Assembly (NCBI GenBank): GCA_030697165.1
Contig: JAUYQQ010000005.1
Coordinates: 1 to 46,678 of the forward strand
DNA length: 46,678 nucleotides
Source: Acidobacteriota bacterium
GTDB lineage: Bacteria; Acidobacteriota; Vicinamibacteria; Vicinamibacterales; UBA2999
Direction of reading: 5' to 3'
The notes beneath the pieces were generated by a model, which saw nothing but the letters and a program-made list of their open reading frames with translations, was not told the DNA's origin and did no database searches. A program made the translations under genes and the position numbers. How positions within the stretch are numbered: position 1 is the stretch's first letter; every line of letters starts with the position of its first letter. Positions 23,513-32,121 of the stretch are shown one piece after another.

Positions 23513-24693
23513 TGACGTGCTCCCGCGGCGCCGGTGATCGGCGTGCCGTCAGCGATCGCGTCGGTCGGCGTCAGCACGACGCGGTCGCCTTCTTTCAGGC
23601 CGGCGAGCACCTCGATGCGGCCCTGGCTCTCGCGGCCCGGCGACAGCATTCGCAGGCGCGCGGCGCCGTCGGTATCGACGACAAACGCCAGCGTCAGTTG
23701 CCCGCGCCGCACCACCGCTGTGGCCGGCACGGCCAGCACGCGTTCGGAGGGGCCCATGACCCGCGCGCGCCCGAAGACGCCGGACCGGAGGCCCGCCGAC
23801 TGGGGCAGGTCGAGCTTCACCACGAAGCTGTGAAGGGCCGGATCGACGCTCGCGACTTCAACGACGTTGGCCGGCGCCCAGCCATCCTCCCCGGCGGTAC
23901 CGCGGTCGATCCGCACTTCAGCGGCAGTGCCCGGCGGCACCAGGTGAGCGCGCGATTCATCAACGCGCACTTCAAGCCGGTAGGCCGAGGTGTCCTCGAT
24001 GGTTAACAGGGGCATGCCCGGGGCGGCCATGCTGCCGGGATCCACCTGCCGGTTCGACACGAGGCCGTCGAAGGGCGCCGTCAGCACCGCATAGGACGCG
24101 GTTACCGACGCCACTTCTTCGCCGGCCCTGGCGGCGGCCAGGCCGGCTTCGGCTTCAGCCGCGCGCGCGGTCGCGCCGGCGAGGCGCGCTTCGGCGCCGG
24201 CCAGGACCGCCACGGCCTGATCCAGTTCCTGCGCGGTCGCCGATTTCGTCTCGACGAGGCCCTTCACGCGGTGGTGCGTGGCCCGGGCCAGCACCAGAGC
24301 CGATTCGGCTGAGCGGCGCTCGGCCTGCGCGGCCTCGATCGACAGGCGCATGCCGCTGGCCGAGGCCGACGCCCGCGTGGCCTGCGCACCCACTTCGCGG
24401 GCGTCGAGCCGGATCAGCACCTGGCCACGGGTCACGCGGTCGCCGGCCTTCACGCGCACCTCGACCACGGGAGCGACCACGCGACTCGAGACCACCGCGA
24501 CCTGCCGGGCGCGGACGACGCCGCCGGCCTCGTAGGTCGAGGGCCAGTCCACGGCCTCGACACGGCCGAGCGACGCGGCGACCGAGGCCGGCGGCTGCTC
24601 CGCGGGTTTCTCGGCGGGCGCCCCACATGCGGCGAGCGTCACGACGCCCGCGCCCATCATCACCAATGCCGCTGCTTTCACGATGCCCCTCAC
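23509..24693 (-). CDS. RND efflux periplasmic adaptor lipoprotein
   Basis: Membrane fusion protein that joins the inner pump to the outer-membrane channel, 394 residues from a GTG with AAGGAG eight bases upstream. A lipobox (VTLAAC, Cys at about residue 23) predicts lipidation. The barrel-lipoyl half ([20 protein letters not shown]) is followed by an alanine-rich coiled coil (about 105-195), then the returning lipoyl half ([18 protein letters not shown]) and beta-barrel. It starts one base after the outer-membrane gene's stop. Confidence 0.95.
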   Translation of the reverse strand: MRGIVKAAALVMMGAGVVTLAACGAPAEKPAEQPPASVAASLGRVEAVDWPSTYEAGGVVRARQVAVVSSRVVAPVVEVRVKAGDRVTRGQVLIRLDAREVGAQATRASASASGMRLSIEAAQAERRSAESALVLARATHHRVKGLVETKSATAQELDQAVAVLAGAEARLAGATARAAEAEAGLAAARAGEEVASVTASYAVLTAPFDGLVSNRQVDPGSMAAPGMPLLTIEDTSAYRLEVRVDESRAHLVPPGTAAEVRIDRGTAGEDGWAPANVVEVASVDPALHSFVVKLDLPQSAGLRSGVFGRARVMGPSERVLAVPATAVVRRGQLTLAFVVDTDGAARLRMLSPGRESQGRIEVLAGLKEGDRVVLTPTDAIADGTPITGAAGARQ

Positions 24694-24694
24694 G

Positions 24695-26020
24695 TTACGG
24701 TCTCCTTCCGAGCGCCCGATTGAGCGCCGCGTGTGCTTCGATGCGATCGACCAGCGCCGACAACCGCGAGGTCTCGGCCTCGAGAACGGCGGTGGCCGCG
24801 CCCAGGACGTCGGACACGCCGGTCATGCCCGCGTCATACCGGTTGCGGACAATGCGCTGGCTTTCCCGGGCCTGGGCGACGGTGGCCCTGGCCACGTCTT
24901 CGCGCGCGGTCGCCGACGCCAGCCGGCTGAGCGCGGCGCGCAGGTCCACCTGCACGGCGGCCCGCGCGTCTTCGTGTGCGAGCCGGGCGCGCTGCTCGGC
25001 TTCGGTGGCCGCGCGCACCGATGCCTGCGCGGCGCCGCCGGTCGCCAGCGACCAGCGCACTTCGCCGCCGATCGTCCACGCCGAGGCGCGATCGGCGAAC
25101 GAGATCCCGTCGAACTGGTAAGCGGCCTGCGCCGCGACTTGCGGCCACCAGGCGGACTTGGCCTGGCGGCGGCCGGCTTCAGCCATGCCCACTGCGGCGG
25201 CTCCGCGTTGCAACTCGGGCCGTCCGGCCTCGGCTTCGGCGACGAGCGCGGGCCACGCGGGCAGTGCCGCCGGCGCCGGTGGCGCCGGTTCCTGCACCGC
25301 AAAATCAGCATCTATAGCCACGCCGCGGAGCCGGTTCAGTTCGGCGCGCGCGATGGCCGCCTCGCCGGCCGCATGGATCGCGCGTTGGCGCATGGCGGCA
25401 AGGTGCACGGTGATCGAGAGCACGTCGGCCTCCGTGACGGTACCGGCATCACGCCGGCGCTCGGCACGGGTCACGTCTTCTTGCGCCGCGGTGACCGCGG
25501 CGGCAGCGGCCTTGGCCTCGGCGTCACCGCGCAGCACACGGCCGTAGGCGCGGGCCACATCCACCGTGAGCCCCAGCGCCTGCTCGTCGCGACCGGCCTC
25601 AGCGAACTTGCGTGCGTGCGCCGCCAGGTCGACGCCACCGCCCGTGCGGCCACCGTCGAAAAGCACCTGGTCGACCGCCACGGCGCCGTGGAAGAAGCCC
25701 GTCGCTTCGGGATGGTTCAGGGCGTCGATGGCGAAGTTCTGGGCGCCGAACTGGCGTGCCGACAGCAGCGAGCTGAAGACGAACACCGGGTTGTTGCCGC
25801 GCTGCCATGACTCGATTAACGAGAGACGGGGGAAGAAGCCGGACCTGGCCTCGTCTTCGCGCGCGGCGGACTCTCGGGCGCTCGAGCGGGTCGCCTCAAG
25901 CGCGCGGTTGCCGCCGATGGCCTGGGCCGTGGCTTCGTCCAAGGTCAGCACGCTCTGGGCTGACACGGTAGCGGCCGCCAGCAGACTGGCGGCCAGGGAG
26001 AGGGAAAGGGTGAATCGCAT
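24695..26020 (-). CDS. Outer-membrane efflux channel protein, TolC/OprM family
   Basis: Forms the exit duct of the tripartite pump. It has 441 residues from the ATG at 26020, which begins a signal peptide (MRFTLSLSLAASLL, cut near VSAQ). A longer in-frame start at 26071 is rejected because it would overlap the divergent sigma gene. Two repeats of long alanine-rich helices with the family's opening (TLDEATAQAIGGNRAL) and its sequence FPRLSLIESW are visible. It is the first gene of the efflux operon, 49 bp from the divergent ECF sigma gene. Confidence 0.93.
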   Translation of the reverse strand: MRFTLSLSLAASLLAAATVSAQSVLTLDEATAQAIGGNRALEATRSSARESAAREDEARSGFFPRLSLIESWQRGNNPVFVFSSLLSARQFGAQNFAIDALNHPEATGFFHGAVAVDQVLFDGGRTGGGVDLAAHARKFAEAGRDEQALGLTVDVARAYGRVLRGDAEAKAAAAAVTAAQEDVTRAERRRDAGTVTEADVLSITVHLAAMRQRAIHAAGEAAIARAELNRLRGVAIDADFAVQEPAPPAPAALPAWPALVAEAEAGRPELQRGAAAVGMAEAGRRQAKSAWWPQVAAQAAYQFDGISFADRASAWTIGGEVRWSLATGGAAQASVRAATEAEQRARLAHEDARAAVQVDLRAALSRLASATAREDVARATVAQARESQRIVRNRYDAGMTGVSDVLGAATAVLEAETSRLSALVDRIEAHAALNRALGRRP

Positions 26021-26069
26021 CGCCCACAGAGATGCAGGGTTCCGCGGAAAGGTGACAGCTCGGGCTATC

Positions 26070-26669
26070 ATGTTGACAGCACACGAGATGGCGCAATCAC
26101 TGTCAGACCCCCATCAGGCCGACCGCGCCCGTTATGCCGCCTTGCTGGCCGAAATCGGCCGCGACGGCAATGGTCCGGCCATGGAAGAGCTGCTGACCGA
26201 CGTCCAGGCCCTGGCGTACCGGTTCAGCCTGCTCGTCTGCGGTAACGCCGCCGACGCCGAAGACGCCATGCAAGACGCGCTGCTCCAGACTTACAAGAGC
26301 GCCCGCCGCATCCGCCAACCCGACGCCTTTCGAACGTGGCTCTATCGCACCGTGAAAAACTCGTGCCTGATGTCGCGCCGCACCGCCGCGCACGAGCCGT
26401 TGCACCTGGCCTCGCTCGACGAGGATCGCGCGGAGCAGGTGGCGTCGGCGGCGCCGAACCCCGAAGAGCAGACGGCCGCCGGCGAGCAGCGGCATCGCTT
26501 TCGCGAGGCGTTCCGCTCGTTGCCCAGGCCCTACCGGCTGGTGGCGTTCCTGCGAGACGTCGAAGGCCTGTCCACGCGCGAGGTGGCCGAGGTGGTGGGC
26601 ATTTCCGAAGACAACGTGAAACAACGGCTGCACCGGGCACGGACGCTCCTGCGCAAGGCGCTGGCATGA
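26070..26669 (+). CDS. ECF-family RNA polymerase sigma factor
   Basis: Alternative sigma factor, 199 residues from the first ATG; a second ATG at 26088 is equally possible because neither has a good ribosome site. Region 2 (about residues 45-105: ALAYRFSLLVCGNAADAEDA, then FRTWLYRTVKNSCL) and region 4 (about 145-199: LPRPYRLVAFLRDVEGLSTR, then SEDNVKQRLHRARTLLRKAL) are present and region 3 is absent, as in ECF factors. It is divergent from the RND operon across 49 bp, so it may control the pump. The anti-sigma gene overlaps its end by four bases. Confidence 0.93.
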   Translation: MLTAHEMAQSLSDPHQADRARYAALLAEIGRDGNGPAMEELLTDVQALAYRFSLLVCGNAADAEDAMQDALLQTYKSARRIRQPDAFRTWLYRTVKNSCLMSRRTAAHEPLHLASLDEDRAEQVASAAPNPEEQTAAGEQRHRFREAFRSLPRPYRLVAFLRDVEGLSTREVAEVVGISEDNVKQRLHRARTLLRKALA

Positions 26670-26935
26670 GCAAGGCGAAGACGCCGGCGGCGACGGCACA
26701 CTGCCGGGTCACGCCGCTGCATTGGTCGCAGTACCTGGACGGCGAGTTCTCGACGGCCGAATGCCGGCGTTGCGAAGCGCACTTACAAGGGTGCGAATCG
26801 TGCCGCAGAAAGCTGCAGGGCTTGCGCCGCCTCGTCCGCGCCTGCCGGGCGGCTGGGGCGAAGGCGGTGCCGGTCACCGTCAGGGCGACCGCAAGGCGCC
26901 GGGCACGCGCCCTGCTGTCACGATCGCGGCGCTGA
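26666..26935 (+). CDS. Small anti-sigma factor with a zinc-finger (zf-HC2) motif
   Basis: An 89-residue soluble protein. The HxxxCxxC signature (HLQGCESC, about residues 35-42) follows W-x-YLDGE and two further cysteines, as in zinc-dependent anti-sigma domains that sequester ECF factors. There is no membrane segment; the C-terminal half is Arg/Ala-rich. The ATG overlaps the sigma stop (ATGA). It probably holds the sigma factor inactive until a cytoplasmic signal, perhaps redox or zinc, releases it. Confidence 0.85.
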   Translation: MSKAKTPAATAHCRVTPLHWSQYLDGEFSTAECRRCEAHLQGCESCRRKLQGLRRLVRACRAAGAKAVPVTVRATARRRARALLSRSRR

Positions 26936-26978
26936 GGTAGCATGGGGCCCGCCGCCGAATGCGGCGTGGAGCCACACC

Positions 26979-28124
26979 ATGATTACCAGACGCGATTTCG
27001 TGAAGACCGCTTCCGCCACCCTGGCCGCGGCCTCGCCGCTGTCGGCGGAACTGCTCATCCAGCGCACGGTGCGCCCCGTCGTCATCTCCGATTTCTCGGG
27101 ATGGGAGTTCAAGAACGGCGGCGCCGAGAACGCCGTGCAGCGCGCCTTCCGGCTGATCACCGAGGGCAAGGACGTCCTTGACGCGCTCATCGCCGGCGTC
27201 AACATCCCCGAACTGGATCCGCTCGAGACCGGCATCGGCTACGGATCGTTGCCCAACGCCGACGGCGTCATTCAACTGGATGCGTCGTGCATGCACGGCC
27301 CCAGGAAACGCGCCGGTGCGGTGGCCGGCATCGAGGGCGTCCGCACGCCGTCGCTCGTGGCCCAGGCCGTGATGGATCACACCGACCATCACTTGCTCGC
27401 CGGTGACGGCGCTCAGCAGTTCGCGCGCGCGATGGGGTTCACCATCGAAGACGACCTCAACACCGACAATTCGCGCCAGCTGTGGCGTGAGTGGAAACGC
27501 CGCCTCGATCCCGAACGCTGGCTCGATCCAAACGGCGACGGGCGCAAGCCCAAGCCGCGGCATGAGAAGGACCCGGGCGAGTTGGCCGCGCGCGGCCTCG
27601 CGGCCGGACGCTCGATGGTTCGCGACGGTCTCATCCGCGAAGGCAGCTTCTGGGGCACCATCAACTGCGACGCCATCGGCCCCACCGGCGACCTCTGCGG
27701 CGTGACCACCACCAGCGGCCTGGCGTGGAAGATTCCTGGGCGCATCGGCGACTCCCCCATCCTGGGTGCGGGGCTCTACGTGGACAACGAGGTCGGCGCC
27801 GCCGGATCCACCGGTCGCGGCGAAGCCAACCTCTACAACCTGTCGTCGTTCCTGGTCGTCGAGGGCATGCGCCGCGGCCTGTCGCCGAAGGACGCGGGGA
27901 TGGAGGCGCTCAGGCGCATCCGCGCCAATACCGTCGAGGCGCGGCTGCTCAACGCGAAGGGCAACCCCAACTTCAACATCCGCTTCTTCGCGCTGAACAA
28001 GCGCGGCGAGTATGCCGGGGTGGCGATGTATCACGCCGGCGAAACCAATTACGCGGTGTGCACCGAGAACGGCGCGCAGACGCTCGAGCTCGAGCCACTG
28101 CTGCCGGGCGGGCCTGAGGATTAG
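26979..28124 (+). CDS. Exported asparaginase-2 family (glycosylasparaginase-like) Ntn hydrolase
   Basis: Predicted to hydrolyse an asparagine or glycosyl-asparagine amide after self-cleavage. It has 381 residues and a twin-arginine signal (ITRRDFVKTASATLAAASP). The Ntn core is clear: GVTTTSGLAWKIPGRIGDSP (241-260) and GAGLYVDNEVGAAGSTGRGE (263-282). The likely nucleophile is T227 in FWGTINCDAIG, where classical enzymes have HD-T-I-G, so the two residues before the cleavage site differ. It is the first gene of a plus-strand operon of exported hydrolases, 18 bp before phoD. Confidence 0.87.
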   Translation: MITRRDFVKTASATLAAASPLSAELLIQRTVRPVVISDFSGWEFKNGGAENAVQRAFRLITEGKDVLDALIAGVNIPELDPLETGIGYGSLPNADGVIQLDASCMHGPRKRAGAVAGIEGVRTPSLVAQAVMDHTDHHLLAGDGAQQFARAMGFTIEDDLNTDNSRQLWREWKRRLDPERWLDPNGDGRKPKPRHEKDPGELAARGLAAGRSMVRDGLIREGSFWGTINCDAIGPTGDLCGVTTTSGLAWKIPGRIGDSPILGAGLYVDNEVGAAGSTGRGEANLYNLSSFLVVEGMRRGLSPKDAGMEALRRIRANTVEARLLNAKGNPNFNIRFFALNKRGEYAGVAMYHAGETNYAVCTENGAQTLELEPLLPGGPED

Positions 28125-28142
28125 GCACTCAGTCGCAGGATC

Positions 28143-29693
28143 ATGGGCATGAACCGGCGCGCGTTTCTGCAGTCCACCACCGCCGGCTTGTTCGCCGCCC
28201 CAGCGGTGATGAGCCGCGTGCTGCAGGAGTCGGCCGCGCCGGCCATGCCGGGCGGCGTGCAGGTCGGCGATGTCACGGCGACCCGCGCCATGATGTGGAG
28301 CGCCGCCGATCGCCCGGCGCGGATGATGCTGGAGCTGTCCCGTGACGAGCGCTTCACGTCTCCGAGACTCATCGAGGGGCCGGTCGCGCTGGAGAACAGC
28401 CAGTTCACGGCCAAGCTCGATCTCGGCGGGCTCACCGCCGGCGAGCCCGTGTTCTATCGCGTCTGGTTCGACGACCTCGCGCGGCCGGGCCTGCGCAGTG
28501 CTCCGGTCACCGGCCAATTCCGCGCCGCCCCCACGGCCGCTCGCCCACTCACCTTCTGCTGGTCCGGCGACGTCGTCGGCCAGGGCTGGGGGCTCAGTTC
28601 CGACTTCGGCGGCATGCGCCTGTACGAAACCATGGCGCGGCACCACCCGGACCTGTTCATCCACTCCGGCGACATGATTTATGCCGACGGTCCGCTCGCG
28701 GCCGAAGTGACGCTCGATGATGGCTCCACCTGGAAGAACCTGGTGACGCCGGCCAAGAGCAAGGTCGCCGAAACCTTGGACGAGTTCCGCGGCAACTTCG
28801 CCTACAACCTGCTCGACCCGCATGCCCGCGCGTTCAACAGCCAGGTGCCCATGGTCGTGCAGTGGGACGATCACGAGGTGATCAACAACTGGAGCCCCGG
28901 CACGGACCTGTCGATTCGGCCGGGCTACACCGAGCGCAGCATCGGACTGCTCGCGGCCCGCGCCAAGCGCGCGATGTTCGAGTACCTGCCGATCCGGTCG
29001 CACCCGGACGAAGCGGAGCGTGTCTACCGTGCCTATCGATATGGGCCCGTCGCCGAAGTGTTCGTGCTCGACCAGCGGAGTTACCGCGCCGCCAATGGTG
29101 CGAACCGAGAAGAGACGCCCAGCCGGGCGACACGCATGATGGGCCCGGCGCAGGTGGCATGGCTCAAGCAGAACCTCGCCGCGTCGACCGCCACGTGGAA
29201 GATCATCGCCAGTGACATGCCGCTCGGCCTGCTGATCGGCGATGGCCAGAAGGACGGCGTGCCGGCGTGGGAAGGGTGGGCGAACGGCCCGGGAGCGCCG
29301 CTTGGCCGCGAGCACGAGCTGGCCGACGTGCTGTCGTTCATCAAGCGCGAACGCGTGCACAACGTGGTGTGGGTCACCGCCGACGTCCACTATGCCGCGG
29401 CGCACTTCTACGACCCCAAGGTGGCCGTGTTCAAGGACTTCACGCCGTTCTGGGAGTTCGTTGGCGGGCCGCTGCACGCCGGCACGTTTGGGTCGAGCGT
29501 CGCCGACCCCACGTTTGGGTGCACGCAGGTCTTCAACAGCGTCCCCGCCAACTTGAAGCCGAATCGGCCGCCCAGTGAAGGCCTGCAGTTCTTCGGGACG
29601 CTGACCATCGATCCGCGTACGAAGCGGATGACGGCGGCAATCTGGAACTTGAAGAACGAGCGGCTGTGGAGTCAAGAATTGGAAGCGGAGTGA
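28143..29693 (+). CDS. phoD: PhoD-family alkaline phosphatase/phosphodiesterase
   Basis: Exported metal-dependent phosphatase, 516 residues; a second in-frame ATG two codons in is also possible. It has a twin-arginine signal (NRRAFLQSTTAGLFAAP). An N-terminal fibronectin-like domain (about 38-128) is followed by the catalytic domain with metal ligands in SGDVVGQ (D143), HSGDMIYADGP (D177), WDDHEVINNW (N248) and TADVHYAAAH. It releases phosphate from phosphoesters outside the cytoplasm. It follows the asparaginase-like gene by 18 bp and precedes the S9 peptidase by five. Confidence 0.93.
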   Translation: MGMNRRAFLQSTTAGLFAAPAVMSRVLQESAAPAMPGGVQVGDVTATRAMMWSAADRPARMMLELSRDERFTSPRLIEGPVALENSQFTAKLDLGGLTAGEPVFYRVWFDDLARPGLRSAPVTGQFRAAPTAARPLTFCWSGDVVGQGWGLSSDFGGMRLYETMARHHPDLFIHSGDMIYADGPLAAEVTLDDGSTWKNLVTPAKSKVAETLDEFRGNFAYNLLDPHARAFNSQVPMVVQWDDHEVINNWSPGTDLSIRPGYTERSIGLLAARAKRAMFEYLPIRSHPDEAERVYRAYRYGPVAEVFVLDQRSYRAANGANREETPSRATRMMGPAQVAWLKQNLAASTATWKIIASDMPLGLLIGDGQKDGVPAWEGWANGPGAPLGREHELADVLSFIKRERVHNVVWVTADVHYAAAHFYDPKVAVFKDFTPFWEFVGGPLHAGTFGSSVADPTFGCTQVFNSVPANLKPNRPPSEGLQFFGTLTIDPRTKRMTAAIWNLKNERLWSQELEAE

Positions 29694-29698
29694 CTGAC

Positions 29699-31876
29699 AT
29701 GACACGTTCAACGCAATTGCTCGCGGGCCTTGCTCTGATCGCCGCACTCGGCACGGTTCCAGCGGCGCAGCAGGCTCCGTCCCTCTCGATCGAGACGCTG
29801 ATGGCAACGCCGTTCCCCACCGACCTGGTGGCCGCACCCACTGGCGGGCGGATCGCGTGGGTGTCGAGCAACACCGGCGTGCACAACGTGCTGGTCGCCG
29901 ACCCGTCACCAGGCACCGGACCGATGGCCGGACGCACCGATCACCAGTGGCGCGCGGTCACCACCTACACGGGCGACGACGGTCTCTGGATCACCGACCT
30001 TGGCTGGACGAGCGATGGCGGCACCCTCGTCTTCGTGCGCGGCGACGGCGCCAATCGCCAGGGCGAGTCGCCCAATCCCGCGCAGTTGCAGGACGGCACC
30101 GAGCAAGCGGTGTTCGCGGTTCCCGCCGCTGGCGGTACGCCGCGCCGACTGGGCGCCGGCAGCGGGCCCGTTCCATCGCCCCGGGGCCAGCGTGTCGCCT
30201 GGGTCTCCCGCGGACAGATCTGGAGCGCCGACCTCGCGTTGGCCACTGACAAGCCGGCCCAACTGGTCAACGCGCGCGGCAGCGCGTCGGGGCTGGCGTG
30301 GTCGCCCGACGGCTCGATGCTGGCCTTCTCGAGCGGCCGAGGCACCCACAGTTACATTGGCGTGTTCACGCTGGCGTCGCGCGAGCTGCGCTACCTCGAT
30401 CCCTCCCTCGATCGCGATGGCAGCCCGGCGTGGTCGCCCGACGGCTCGCGCCTGGCCTGGATTCGGCAGGGCGCCGCGCCCCGGGCCCGCATGTTCTCGC
30501 CACGGCGGACCGTTGACGAGCCGTGGTCGATTCGCGTCGCCGACGTGAAGACGGGGCAGGCCCGCCAGGCCTGGAAGGCCGATGCCGGCTACGGCAGCGC
30601 GTTCCAGGGCGTGGTGTCGGACAGCCAGTTGTATTGGGGCGCCGGCGACCGGCTGGTGTTCCCGTGGGAGAAGGACGGCTGGCTGCATTTGTACTCTGTT
30701 CCCGCCCCCGGCGGGAAGATTGGCAGCGGGGATCCTTCCGGCGGAGCGGCCACGCTGCTGACGCCCGGCGCCTTCGAGGTCGAGTACGTGAACATCTCGC
30801 CCGACCGGACGCGGATGATCTACAACTCCAACCAGGACGACATCGACCGGCGGCATGTCTGGACCGTGCCGGTGGACGGCTCGGCCAACCCGGCGCGTAA
30901 CGCGGTGAAGTCAAACGGCAGCGAATGGCAGCCGGTGATCACGAGCGACGGGCATGTCGCGGCTCTGCACGCCGACGCGCAGATGCCGCCACACGTGATG
31001 GTGATCCAGCCCGATGGCCTGGCACACAACCTGCTCGAGAACCTGCTGCCGGCCGGCTTCGACCCGGCCGCCCTGGTGCAGCCACAGGCGGTCACGGTGA
31101 CCGCGACCGACGGCATGCCGATTCCCGCGCAGCTGTTCGTGCCGCGCGATCTGAAAGCCGGCGAGAAGCGGCCCGGGGTGATCTTCTTCCACGGCGGATC
31201 GCGGCGGCAGATGCTGCTCACCTGGCACTACAACTACTACTACCGCAATGCCTACGCGATGAATCAGTGGCTGGCGAGCCAGGGCTACGTGGTGCTGTCG
31301 GTGAACTACCGCAGCGGAATTGGCTACGGTCTCGAGTTTCGCGAGGCGCTGAATTACGGGGCGACTGGCGGCGCTGAATTCAACGACGTGATGGGCGCCG
31401 GCCTTTACATGAAGGGCCGAGCCGACGTCGACCCGTCGCGCATCGGACTGTGGGGCGGTTCGTACGGCGGCTACCTCACGGCTATGGGCCTGTCGCGCGC
31501 CTCGGATCTGTTCGCGGCGGGCGTGGACATCCACGGCGTGCACGACTGGAACCAGGGCATCCGCACGTTCATTCCCGAATACAACGTGCTGGACGACCCG
31601 GACTTCTCGCGCACGGCGTTCGCGTCCTCGCCCATGGCGACCGTCGATGGCTGGAAGTCACCAGTGCTGCTGATCCACGGCGATGACGACCGCAACGTCT
31701 CGTTCATCGAGTCAATCAACTTGATCGTCGCGTTACGCAAACGCAACGTCGAGGTCGAACCGCTGGTCTTTCCAGACGAAGTCCACGACTTCCTGCGACA
31801 CCAGAACTGGGTGAGGGCCTACAAGGCCTCGGCCGACTTCTTCAACCGCAAGTTGGGGCCGGCCAGCCACAGATAA
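29699..31876 (+). CDS. Secreted S9-family serine peptidase
   Basis: Prolyl-oligopeptidase or acylaminoacyl-peptidase type enzyme, 725 residues from the ATG at 29699, which begins a signal peptide (MTRSTQLLAGLALIAALG, cut near AAQ). Residues 35-480 form a beta-propeller with WSPDGS repeats. Residues 490-725 are the alpha/beta hydrolase domain with S588 in GGSYGG, D664 in HGDDD and H696 in DEVHDF, a complete triad. It probably degrades peptides in the periplasm or outside. Last gene of the hydrolase operon; its final codons reach the repeat-rich spacer. Confidence 0.93.
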   Translation: MTRSTQLLAGLALIAALGTVPAAQQAPSLSIETLMATPFPTDLVAAPTGGRIAWVSSNTGVHNVLVADPSPGTGPMAGRTDHQWRAVTTYTGDDGLWITDLGWTSDGGTLVFVRGDGANRQGESPNPAQLQDGTEQAVFAVPAAGGTPRRLGAGSGPVPSPRGQRVAWVSRGQIWSADLALATDKPAQLVNARGSASGLAWSPDGSMLAFSSGRGTHSYIGVFTLASRELRYLDPSLDRDGSPAWSPDGSRLAWIRQGAAPRARMFSPRRTVDEPWSIRVADVKTGQARQAWKADAGYGSAFQGVVSDSQLYWGAGDRLVFPWEKDGWLHLYSVPAPGGKIGSGDPSGGAATLLTPGAFEVEYVNISPDRTRMIYNSNQDDIDRRHVWTVPVDGSANPARNAVKSNGSEWQPVITSDGHVAALHADAQMPPHVMVIQPDGLAHNLLENLLPAGFDPAALVQPQAVTVTATDGMPIPAQLFVPRDLKAGEKRPGVIFFHGGSRRQMLLTWHYNYYYRNAYAMNQWLASQGYVVLSVNYRSGIGYGLEFREALNYGATGGAEFNDVMGAGLYMKGRADVDPSRIGLWGGSYGGYLTAMGLSRASDLFAAGVDIHGVHDWNQGIRTFIPEYNVLDDPDFSRTAFASSPMATVDGWKSPVLLIHGDDDRNVSFIESINLIVALRKRNVEVEPLVFPDEVHDFLRHQNWVRAYKASADFFNRKLGPASHR

Positions 31877-31951
31877 ATACCGCCACAGATTGGTCACAGA
31901 GTGGTCACAGATTGGACACGGATTGACCAGCGGCGCGACTCGTCAGACACC

Positions 31952-32087
31952 AGTTCGCCGAGCGACGCTCCGCGTCGCGGGTGCGGCGAAGAGCTCCCAG
32001 AAATGAGTCGTCCATAATTCACACTCGACTCATTTCTGGGAGTTCTTCGCCGCACCAAGCGCTGGCCGAAGGCCGGCGCGGCGAACT
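31952..32087. repeat. 136-bp multi-arm palindromic element
   Basis: Terminal inverted repeats AGTTCGCCG (31952-31960) and CGGCGAACT (32079-32087) enclose three hairpins. These are a small one (GCGACG CTCCG CGTCGC), a long central one with arms 31981-32010 and 32026-32055 (29 of 30 paired, 15-base loop), and a second small one (GGCC GAA GGCC). Flanks carry iterated CACAGATTGG-type words, and AGCCACAGAT near 31,864 is inverted at 32,109. It fills the 245-bp spacer between the convergent S9 peptidase and B3/B4 genes. No open reading frame of note is present. Confidence 0.8.
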
Positions 32088-32121
32088 CGCATCTGTGAAA
32101 TCTGCGTAATCTGTGGCTGTT

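Noticed and set aside
21536-23515. 659-codon open frame on the plus strand across the RND pump
   Set aside because: It is a His/Arg/Gln-rich antisense frame with no motif; the minus-strand reading is a full RND transporter.
26021-26069. ECF-type promoter (GGAAC) for the efflux operon
   Set aside because: A GGAACC lies on the minus strand, but the matching -10 would fall inside the coding start, so it is not convincing.
27666-27674. Loss of the nucleophile Thr in the asparaginase-like protein (CDAIG aligned to HDTIG)
   Set aside because: A better alignment anchored on the downstream CTTSG/TTTSG block places T227 of WGTINC at the nucleophile position, so the enzyme can still be active.
26880-29909. 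1009-codon open frame on the minus strand across the asparaginase-like and PhoD genes
   Set aside because: The plus-strand genes have signal peptides, motifs and ribosome sites. The minus-strand frame has none and simply lacks stops because of GC content.
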